Assembly: GCA_028706835.1 (NCBI GenBank) | Contig: JAQTVL010000334.1 | Location: 1 to 5,434 of the forward strand | Direction of reading: 5' to 3' | Length of the DNA: 5,434 nt | From: Phycisphaerae bacterium | GTDB taxonomy: Bacteria; Planctomycetota; Phycisphaerae; JAJVII01 | Part shown: positions 1 to 5,088 of the stretch, in pieces | How positions within the stretch are numbered: position 1 is the stretch's first letter | Layout of the letters: each line of letters begins with the position of its first letter | Notes under the pieces: model-generated | Told to the model about the DNA's origin: nothing | The model's database searches: none | Seen by the model: only the letters and a program-made list of their open reading frames with translations | Position numbers and translations under genes: made by a program

Positions 1-986
1 CGCAGGTCGCCAAGCTGAAGGAGGCCCTGCCGCTGCTTCGCGAGTATGTGAAGCGCTGGCCGGGCGACCCCGACCAGGAGAAGCTGATCAAGGGGATCGA
101 GGCGCGCGACGCGTTCGCGCAAGGCATGCGAGCCCTGGATGTCAACCAGTTGCAGACGGCCGAGGTATGGTTTGCCCGGGCCGAGCAGTTGGACCCGGCG
201 TTGAAGTCCAGCATCGACTCCAAGCTCCAGGGCGTGAAGGGCCGCAACGATTACCGGGCCAAGGTGGACGCGGGCGACCAGGCGCTGGCCGCCGGCGATT
301 TCGTGCTGGCCGTCAATCTGTGGGGGGTGGCCATCAACATGACCACCGATACCGCCGAGAAGGACCGGCTCCAGGAGAAGATCCGCACGACGCGGCTGCG
401 TCAGAGCTTGGGCAAGGCGTCCGACGCGATGACGGCGACCAAGTGGGATGAGGCCGAGGCCGCCTTCAACAGCGCCCGCCGCTTCCTCAAGCCGGGCGAC
501 GACGCCGCCGGCGCCGCCATCGACGCCCGGATCGAGGAGATCCGCGTCCACAAGACATTCGAGAAGATGCTCAAGGACGGCGACGACCTGATGGCCCGGT
601 CGAAGTACACCGAGGCCCGCAAGCAGTACCAGTCGCTGCTGGAATATGCCAAGGACCTCAAGAACGCCGGCAACCCAGCCCCGATCGCCCCGCCGCGGAA
701 TCCGCGGGCCCCGGTCGTCATTGCCCCGGCCACGCCGCAACTGCCCAAGGTGCCGGTCAGCCTGATCACCGAGATCGAGACGGTCGCCACCGCCCGGATC
801 AAGGACTGCGACTACGCCCGCTACGTCTATGACGCGCGGGTCGACATGGAACAAAAGAAGTGGGAGACCGCCAAACTGTTTGCGGAGATGGCCCGTCGCG
901 CCAAGGACACCCCCGAGGTGAAGGCGATCCTCCAGGAGATCGAGAACGCGACGGCCCCGCCGAAGCCGGCGGGAACGGGAACGTGA
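1..986 (+). CDS. TPR-like repeat protein, 5'-truncated by window edge
   Basis: The reading frame (first full codon at position 3) is open from the left edge, so the gene starts upstream; the GTG at 48 is in frame but merely internal, inside the alpha-helical stretch KLKEALPLLREYVKRWPGD. About 327 residues are visible. Counting from the first full codon, at least four helix-turn-helix units of about 30 residues resemble tetratricopeptide repeats: about 36-65 (ends AEVWFARAEQLDP), 88-115 (GDQALAAGDFVLAVNLW), 135-164 (KWDEAEAAFNSARRFL) and 186-217 (SKYTEARKQYQSLLEYA). A Pro/Ala-rich linker follows at about 223-250, then a last unit at about 270-312 (KKWETAKLFAEMARRA) and a Pro/Gly tail. TPR units usually mediate protein-protein contacts. 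No catalytic motif or membrane segment is visible in this part; any anchor or signal peptide would be upstream. Position 59 bases before the TadG-like gene suggests a scaffold role in the pilus locus, which is inference. The TPR-like fold is fairly sure, the function unknown. Confidence 0.5.
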   Translation, partial: QVAKLKEALPLLREYVKRWPGDPDQEKLIKGIEARDAFAQGMRALDVNQLQTAEVWFARAEQLDPALKSSIDSKLQGVKGRNDYRAKVDAGDQALAAGDFVLAVNLWGVAINMTTDTAEKDRLQEKIRTTRLRQSLGKASDAMTATKWDEAEAAFNSARRFLKPGDDAAGAAIDARIEEIRVHKTFEKMLKDGDDLMARSKYTEARKQYQSLLEYAKDLKNAGNPAPIAPPRNPRAPVVIAPATPQLPKVPVSLITEIETVATARIKDCDYARYVYDARVDMEQKKWETAKLFAEMARRAKDTPEVKAILQEIENATAPPKPAGTGT

Positions 987-1034
987 GGGACGACGCGGAG
1001 ATTCGGCTGAATGCCCGGTTTTGCCCTGTTGCCT

Positions 1035-1040
1035 GGGAGA
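1035..1040 (+). promoter_or_regulatory. Ribosome binding site of TadG-like gene
   Basis: GGGAGA lies 5 bases before the ATG at 1046. It decides the start: the frame is open further upstream to an ATG at 860, but that start would overlap the TPR gene by 127 bases, and it would put about 62 residues of unrelated sequence before a typical membrane anchor. Confidence 0.5.
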
Positions 1041-1045
1041 AGACC

Positions 1046-3262
1046 ATGAGGACCGCGACGCTGACGCCTCGACGACACCGCGGGCAGATTCTCTTCATCA
1101 CGCTGCTGGCGCTGGTCCTGCTGGCCAGCATGGTCTTCTTCGTCTTCAACACCGGCGAGCAGGTCAACCGCCGGATGAGCATGCAGAACGCCGCCGACTC
1201 GGCGGCCATCAGCGGCGCGACCCAGATGGCCCGCAGCATGAACATCGTCGCCATGAACAACGTCGCGCAGAGCCGGCTGATCGCGATGGCGGCGATCCTG
1301 GACAGCCTGCCGCTGGCGTCGCAACTGACTTTTGAAGAGCTCGATGCGATCATCAAGGGGCTCGAGGCCCAGCTCCAGGACCCGCGCCTGACCAGCGACC
1401 CGAGGCTGAAGATCGTCCTGGACGGGATCAACTCGATGCTGAACGACCGGGCGGTGGCTACCGGGGACTTCTGGCACCCGGGGCTGCGGTTGCAGCGTGA
1501 CCGGATCGCGCCGTTGCACAGCGCCCTGAACCTCAGCGGGTTCGATGTCCGCTCGCTGACCTACTGGGACCTCGGCGGCGGCGGGGCCACCCCCGACGGC
1601 GAACTCTGGAAGGCCAACCTGGCGCTACAGGACTTCTCCACCGCCACGGTCGAGACCGCGGGCGTGAACGCCCAGGCGGCGGCCACTCAGTTCGGGCAGT
1701 CGTGCATCTGGCGCGACCCGCAGGGCCAGACGAACGTCAATATCGCGAGCTCGTTCGTCGTTCCGATCCTGCCGATCCTGCCGGCGAAGGACGGGACGTT
1801 CCTGAGTTTCCAGTCGCCCGTCATGAACGGGACGCCGCCGGAACTGGTCAAGGGCTCCGCCCTGGAGTTCGCCCACCGCGGGCCTTACGACCAGTTGTTC
1901 CACTGGCGCCGGGAGGTGTGGGACAGCAGTTGGGCCCGCCCGCCGGTCTACCAGCAAGTCTCGCCGCCCACGTGGGTGCCGGGGACGCGCGGCGCGCCGA
2001 TCGGCGGGGCCGGCCGGCCAGGGCTTTCGCCTCCGCCGCCCGGCGGGGCCGGGGGGTACTGGCAGGATCACGTCCGGACGATCTCGCCGGGGATTCCTGG
2101 GATGCAGAAGGGCTGGAACCCCTACGGCGTGTATGACTGGGCGCTGACGGTGGTTACCGACTATCGCCGCGACGGGGAGTACTATCCAAGTTCAGGCACG
2201 GCCTGGTATTGCGGCCAGAACGTGCCCGATCTGCCCGCGAACCTGTTCCCGGGCGGGACGGCCTCGGAGGCGTCAAACTTTCTCAAACGCACCCAGAAGC
2301 TGAGCAAGGCCAAGCTGGATTACTTCTGGGGCAACCGAACCGTGCAGACGATCCACCACCCGGTGTGGATCGCCTCCTACGATGCAGCCAAAACGGCTGC
2401 CCAGCAGAATGTCGCCCAGGTCAAATACACCTGGCTGTGGATCATTCGCATCCGCAGCAGCGTGCAATGGGATACGCCGGCCTACATGCAGGACCCGAAA
2501 ACATACTATCCCAAGCCGAATGCCCGGGACTACGACCCGTATTCCTGCCCCGTGCAGCGCGGCTGGTTGGACCCGGGCGATCCGGCCAACGTGGCGCAGT
2601 TCGGGGCTGCCAAGCAGGTGGCCAACGGCGTGTGGATGACCGACTGGACCTACCAGGTGGAGTGGGATTCGGACATCGGCATCGCGCAGCCGCCTCCGCC
2701 CCCGGCGCCCGTGCCCGGCGTGCCCGCCACGCCGCCGGTGCTTCACGACGTCTACGTCCGCGATTTCTTCGTGTTCTTCGGTGTCGATGTCGGCAACGAG
2801 GATGCGATCCGCAACCCGGGCAACTGGCCGGCGGGCGTCGAACCGCCCAAGCCGCAGTTGCTCGACCTGGCCAAGGCGGAGTATCGCACCGACGGGCCCG
2901 ACTTCTACAACAACGGCTCCGGGTCGCGGTACTACATGAACTACCTGGGCGTGGCCCGTGAGACGGCCCAGGCCAACCTCTGGCCGGGGCGGTTCAGGAC
3001 CATCAACCCGTATGGCAGCGTGCTGTCGCTGGCTGAGGCCCAGGTGTTCAACAACCAGAGTTGGGACCTGTGGACGCAGGACTGGCAGGCCAGGCTCAAG
3101 CCGGTCGAGGACTACCCGTATTGGGTGACCAACCGGATGAACGCGGCGGCCAGCGACCTGGCGGCCGTGCAGCAGTACGTCAACGCGGACGATCTGACGG
3201 AGATCCGCGAGATGCTGTCGAAGTACCCCGTGTCGCTGGTGGAAAAGGTGAGCACGAAGTAG
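1046..3262 (+). CDS. TadG-like Flp pilus-assembly protein, large aromatic-rich ectodomain
   Basis: A 738-residue protein. A short basic N-terminus (RRHRGQ, residues 9-14) precedes one membrane segment at about 15-36 (ILFITLLALVLLASMVFFVF). NAADSAAISGA follows at 48-58. This layout is the hallmark of the TadG-like N-terminal region, where a GQ-hydrophobic anchor is followed by an NAAD-A-A-GA helix. The rest should lie outside the cytoplasm. It is rich in Trp, Tyr, Gly and Pro, with Pro-rich stretches at about 298-338 and 548-568, only three cysteines (220, 389, 501), and a C-terminal motif at 661-686 (AEAQVFN then LWTQDWQARLKP) resembling an AEV(Y/F)...W-AR-L signature I recall from TadG-like proteins. 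No von Willebrand A metal site (DxSxS) is seen, unlike many TadG proteins. The family role is pilus assembly at the inner membrane. The N-terminal assignment is strong, but the large C-terminal region is not recognised. Alternatives: a cell-surface or secreted protein that merely shares the anchor module. Confidence 0.5.
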   Translation: MRTATLTPRRHRGQILFITLLALVLLASMVFFVFNTGEQVNRRMSMQNAADSAAISGATQMARSMNIVAMNNVAQSRLIAMAAILDSLPLASQLTFEELDAIIKGLEAQLQDPRLTSDPRLKIVLDGINSMLNDRAVATGDFWHPGLRLQRDRIAPLHSALNLSGFDVRSLTYWDLGGGGATPDGELWKANLALQDFSTATVETAGVNAQAAATQFGQSCIWRDPQGQTNVNIASSFVVPILPILPAKDGTFLSFQSPVMNGTPPELVKGSALEFAHRGPYDQLFHWRREVWDSSWARPPVYQQVSPPTWVPGTRGAPIGGAGRPGLSPPPPGGAGGYWQDHVRTISPGIPGMQKGWNPYGVYDWALTVVTDYRRDGEYYPSSGTAWYCGQNVPDLPANLFPGGTASEASNFLKRTQKLSKAKLDYFWGNRTVQTIHHPVWIASYDAAKTAAQQNVAQVKYTWLWIIRIRSSVQWDTPAYMQDPKTYYPKPNARDYDPYSCPVQRGWLDPGDPANVAQFGAAKQVANGVWMTDWTYQVEWDSDIGIAQPPPPPAPVPGVPATPPVLHDVYVRDFFVFFGVDVGNEDAIRNPGNWPAGVEPPKPQLLDLAKAEYRTDGPDFYNNGSGSRYYMNYLGVARETAQANLWPGRFRTINPYGSVLSLAEAQVFNNQSWDLWTQDWQARLKPVEDYPYWVTNRMNAAASDLAAVQQYVNADDLTEIREMLSKYPVSLVEKVSTK

Positions 3263-3274
3263 TGTTCCGTCAGG

Positions 3275-3386
3275 CGTCAATTGATGGATCGGGTGCCATG
3301 CCTGCGACGGTTGTTTTGTCGCAGGCATGTTGCGGCCGAAGACATGCCTGCAAAAAGACGCAGGCATGGCACCCGTCAATTCATGG
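3275..3386. repeat. Compact inverted-repeat element with flanking direct repeats (REP/MITE-like)
   Basis: Perfect 17-base inverted arms, cgggtgccatgcctgcg at 3290-3306 and its complement at 3359-3375, enclose two further copies of the core. Four alternating copies of catgcctgc/gcaggcatg result. They can fold as two hairpins: 3297-3308 with 3318-3329 (12 bp, 9-base T-rich loop) and 3343-3351 with 3360-3368 (9 bp, A-rich loop). Alternatively they fold as one long stem through the outer arms. The element is bounded by direct repeats cgtcaattgatgg (3275-3287) and cgtcaattcatgg (3374-3386), identical at 12 of 13 bases. Short reading frames through it are repeat artefacts. It fills most of the 167-base gap between the TadG-like and TadE-like genes and could act as a transcript-stability or attenuation structure. 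No U-run follows either stem, so a classical intrinsic terminator is not supported. Confidence 0.5.
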
Positions 3387-3418
3387 TTGACAGAGCGGTG
3401 GTGGCTGGAGCGTCGAAC

Positions 3419-3423
3419 AGGAG
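3419..3423 (+). promoter_or_regulatory. Ribosome binding site of TadE-like gene
   Basis: AGGAG lies 6 bases before the ATG at 3430 and is the best Shine-Dalgarno match in the window. It supports the start that gives a short basic leader in front of the hydrophobic segment. Confidence 0.5.
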
Positions 3424-3429
3424 CCGATC

Positions 3430-4077
3430 ATGAGCGAGATCGCAAAGGCTAGTCGTGCGGGCCGGCGGCGCGGCGTGGCGACCATCGAGTTCGCCCTGGT
3501 GCTGCCGCTGCTCATGCTCATCGCCCTGTTGTTCATCTTCTTCACCAAGGGCATGCTCAGCAAGCAGAACGTGCTGTCGACTGACCGGCAGTTCGCCTGG
3601 CGGCAGGCCAAGCAGCTTCCTCCGCCGGGCGAGTTCCAGCCCGGCGAGATCCGCGACCTCTACTTCCGCGACCAGCCGATCGACTACAACATCACCGGCG
3701 GGACGAACGCGACCCGCCAGCCGGAGCAGGACATGGTCGACGCGGCGCAGAGCCGCAACCCGTTGGCGGGGGGGTATGCCGACGATTTGATCATGCAGGT
3801 GTGCCCGTCGAACGTGAGCCAGGGGGTCCGGCTGGACTTCCCGCTGGAGTCGATCCCGCTGTCGCAGTTCTCGCGGACGATCACCGACAACTACTATCGC
3901 GAGGGAATCACCTGGCAGCGCAACGACGTGCAGGTGTGGGCCACTCTTCGCGACCGCTTCCTCCAGACCTTCGACGATCGGATGGTCGGCGCCCAGGCTC
4001 CGGCTGGCTACGTCGGGCTGAGCCTGGACCGCAGCCTGGTCCTCCAGCTTCGCCAGTTGTACCTCAAGAAATGGTAA
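3430..4077 (+). CDS. TadE-like pseudopilin / minor pilin candidate
   Basis: A 215-residue protein. A basic leader (residues 1-14, ending GRRR) runs into G-VATIEFALVLPLLMLI, followed by a single membrane segment at about 21-38. The G-x-x-x-x-E-F-A-L-V-L-P arrangement is the TadE family signature: an invariant Glu five residues after Gly15, then a hydrophobic helix with a Pro. In the Tad system of Aggregatibacter, TadE and TadF are pseudopilins cleaved by the TadV prepilin peptidase after such a glycine. The mature protein here would therefore begin at Val16 with Glu at +5 (inference). The remaining roughly 175 residues should be extracytoplasmic, contain one Cys (in QVCPSNVS) and show no motif I recognise. 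The protein follows the TadG-like gene in the same direction, separated by a repeat element. The family is confident; whether it is strictly TadE, TadF or a TadG-type paralogue is less so. Confidence 0.5.
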   Translation: MSEIAKASRAGRRRGVATIEFALVLPLLMLIALLFIFFTKGMLSKQNVLSTDRQFAWRQAKQLPPPGEFQPGEIRDLYFRDQPIDYNITGGTNATRQPEQDMVDAAQSRNPLAGGYADDLIMQVCPSNVSQGVRLDFPLESIPLSQFSRTITDNYYREGITWQRNDVQVWATLRDRFLQTFDDRMVGAQAPAGYVGLSLDRSLVLQLRQLYLKKW

Positions 4078-4082
4078 TGTGG

Positions 4083-4102
4083 CACAGCCACCTCCGGCTG
4101 TG
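4083..4102. repeat. Small palindrome (hairpin) just after TadE-like gene
   Basis: The arms cacagcc (4083-4089) and ggctgtg (4096-4102) form a perfect 7-bp stem with a 6-base loop, starting 5 bases past the TadE-like stop. It could shield the 3' end of the message. No T-run follows, so a terminator call is not justified. It is the first of a series of palindromes filling this gap. Confidence 0.5.
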
Positions 4103-4120
4103 TGCATGAACGTCTTTGTA

Positions 4121-4136
4121 TGCCCCGGAAGGGGCA
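4121..4136. repeat. Small palindrome tgcccc-ggaa-ggggca
   Basis: A perfect 6-bp GC-rich stem with a 4-base loop. It stands immediately outside the left arm of the large nested inverted repeat and belongs to the same repeat cluster. Confidence 0.5.
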
Positions 4137-4138
4137 GT

Positions 4139-4309
4139 TGGAAATAGCCCAGCGATTTATCGCTGGGAGTTCGAGTACTCCAATCTTCGTCCACAGTCCC
4201 GCAGGGACGATTGGATGCCCGTGCCGCAAGTTTGCCGTCCAACCGTCCCTACGGGACTGGCCCGATCTTGGGGACGGGAACCCAGCGATAAATCGCTGGG
4301 CTATTTCCA
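4139..4309. repeat. Nested inverted repeat with palindromic 29-base arms
   Basis: The outer arms 4139-4167 and 4281-4309 are perfect reverse complements over 29 bases. Each arm is itself mostly a palindrome: cccagcgat, two bases, atcgctggg (9-bp stems at 4148-4167 and 4281-4300). Inside them a second inverted pair, 4194-4215 and 4238-4259, matches at 20 of 22 bases. Each of these contains its own 5-bp hairpin (gtcccgcagggac at 4196-4208, gtccctacgggac at 4245-4257). The roughly 170-base unit can therefore fold as one long interrupted stem or as four separate hairpins. Short frames on both strands (for example 4102-4359 +) are by-products. It contains no transposase. A REP-like or MITE-like mobile repeat of planctomycete type is my best guess. 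Confidence 0.5.
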
Positions 4310-4312
4310 GAT

Positions 4313-4325
4313 GTCCCTACGGGAC
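4313..4325. repeat. Extra copy of gtccctacgggac palindrome
   Basis: This is identical over 13 bases to 4245-4257 and lies 3 bases beyond the right arm of the nested repeat. It shows that the cluster is built from re-used modules rather than one symmetrical unit. Confidence 0.5.
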
Positions 4326-4453
4326 AGAGGGAGAGGGTGGCCGACCCTGGACTGCATGAACGATCACGCACGGTGGCTGCGTCCCGCCATTAAACCGTCG
4401 TCGTTGCACCGTTCTGCGCTGGCGCTACGCCGGTCGCGCAGTTGGAGTCACCC
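4326..4453. other. Intergenic remainder without recognisable gene or promoter
   Basis: Together with the palindromes at 4083-4325 this completes a 376-base gap between the TadE-like gene and the next one. I see no coding sequence with a ribosome binding site here and no convincing -35/-10 pair. A copy of tgcatgaacg at 4353-4362 repeats 4103-4112. Confidence 0.5.
4444..4447 (+). promoter_or_regulatory. Ribosome binding site deciding the ATG at 4454
   Basis: GGAG lies 6 bases before the ATG. A TTG at 4442 is also in frame, but it would overlap the Shine-Dalgarno sequence itself and lacks one of its own, so the ATG is preferred. Confidence 0.5.
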
Positions 4454-5038
4454 ATGAGCAGCCGGGCCTCGCGAATTGCGACGATCATCCTGGCGATCCT
4501 GGCGACGTTGGCCGTCGCCGCGGCGGCGTGGCAGTGGAATCGCTGGTCGCGATCGAACGGGCCGGCGGCCGCCGCGGGCCCGAAGGTCGATCCGCTCCGG
4601 GCGGGGCGGATGCCCCGGCCGCCCGTTGCGGCGAGCCAGCCCGGCGGGGACAGCCTGCTTGGCCTGCTGCTGTCCGGCGCGAAGGAGAACATCGAACTCC
4701 GCAACGCCGACCCAGCCGACCTGCCCCCGCCCCCGGGGGCCAGGCGGGTATCCAGCGTTCGCCAGCCATTGCCCGATATGGTGAGGGAGGCGGCGCGATA
4801 TCTGGTCAACTCGCCGCCGGAAGTGTTAGAATCGTTCTACGCAAAGTCGCTGGCGGACCGGGGTTGGGAACCGGCTGCCCGCCGGCTGCCGTCCGGCGGG
4901 ATCGCCTGGCGCAAGGCGGGCCAGATATGCTGGCTGCGGGTGTTGCGGCCGGGAACCACGTTGCCGGACGGGACGACCCGGCCGGACGCCGGGGCGACGG
5001 AGTTTTCCGTGGTGGTCACGACGCCGGCGACGCCGTGA
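4454..5038 (+). CDS. Membrane-anchored protein with C-terminal FY/GW domain, pilus-locus accessory
   Basis: A 194-residue protein that I cannot assign to a named family. Residues 8-28 (IATIILAILATLAVAAAAWQW) form an uncleaved-looking N-terminal membrane segment with a basic start, so the bulk should be periplasmic. Residues 32-70 are a low-complexity Ala/Pro/Gly linker. A compact C-terminal domain follows: PPPPGARRVSSV, then SPPEVLESFYAKSLADRGW at 120-138, then strand-like segments GIAWRKAGQICWLRV and TEFSVVVTTP. The 'spe-v-x-x-FY-x-x-x-L-x-x-x-GW' pattern followed by beta strands recurs in many small bacterial exported domains of unknown function; that resemblance comes from memory. The gene ends 50 bases before the CpaB-like gene and shares its orientation, so a role in the Tad apparatus is plausible by context only. 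The coding call is firm; the function is open. Confidence 0.5.
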   Translation: MSSRASRIATIILAILATLAVAAAAWQWNRWSRSNGPAAAAGPKVDPLRAGRMPRPPVAASQPGGDSLLGLLLSGAKENIELRNADPADLPPPPGARRVSSVRQPLPDMVREAARYLVNSPPEVLESFYAKSLADRGWEPAARRLPSGGIAWRKAGQICWLRVLRPGTTLPDGTTRPDAGATEFSVVVTTPATP

Positions 5039-5074
5039 CCCGAAGGGTTCGACGAGTTTCCTGGTGAGTCGATT

Positions 5075-5082
5075 GGGAGAGA
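5075..5082 (+). promoter_or_regulatory. Ribosome binding site of CpaB-like gene
   Basis: GGGAGAGA ends 6 bases before the ATG at 5089. It is nearly the same sequence as the site in front of the TadG-like gene. Confidence 0.5.
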
Positions 5083-5088
5083 TTCCCC

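Noticed and set aside
48..50. GTG as the true start of the TPR-like gene
   Set aside because: The frame is open to the left edge with in-character helical sequence, and no ribosome binding site is well placed before this GTG.
860..1045. Upstream extension of the TadG-like frame to an ATG at 860
   Set aside because: It overlaps the TPR gene by 127 bases and adds unrelated Arg/Gly/Asp-rich residues before the anchor; the ATG at 1046 has a good ribosome binding site.
2209..2961. 250-codon + strand frame inside the TadG-like gene
   Set aside because: An Arg/Gly/Ala/Pro-rich out-of-frame shadow, without domain features.
2273..3379. 368-codon open frame on the - strand
   Set aside because: Antisense to the TadG-like gene; composition rich in His/Arg/Val/Gly is typical of shadow frames in GC-rich DNA, and part of it reads through the repeat element.
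4083..4102. Intrinsic terminator after the TadE-like gene
   Set aside because: The 7-bp stem is real but no T-run follows, so Rho-independent termination is not supported.
3376..4242. 288-codon open frame on the - strand over the TadE-like gene
   Set aside because: Its first part comes from the palindromic repeats and the rest is antisense to a gene with a clear family signature.
4083..4325. CRISPR array
   Set aside because: Repeats are palindromes of different sequence in both orientations with irregular spacing; there is no regular repeat-spacer pattern and no cas gene.
4102..4457. Two short + strand open frames in the 4078-4453 gap
   Set aside because: They are translations of the palindromic repeats, overlap each other in different frames and have no convincing ribosome binding site.
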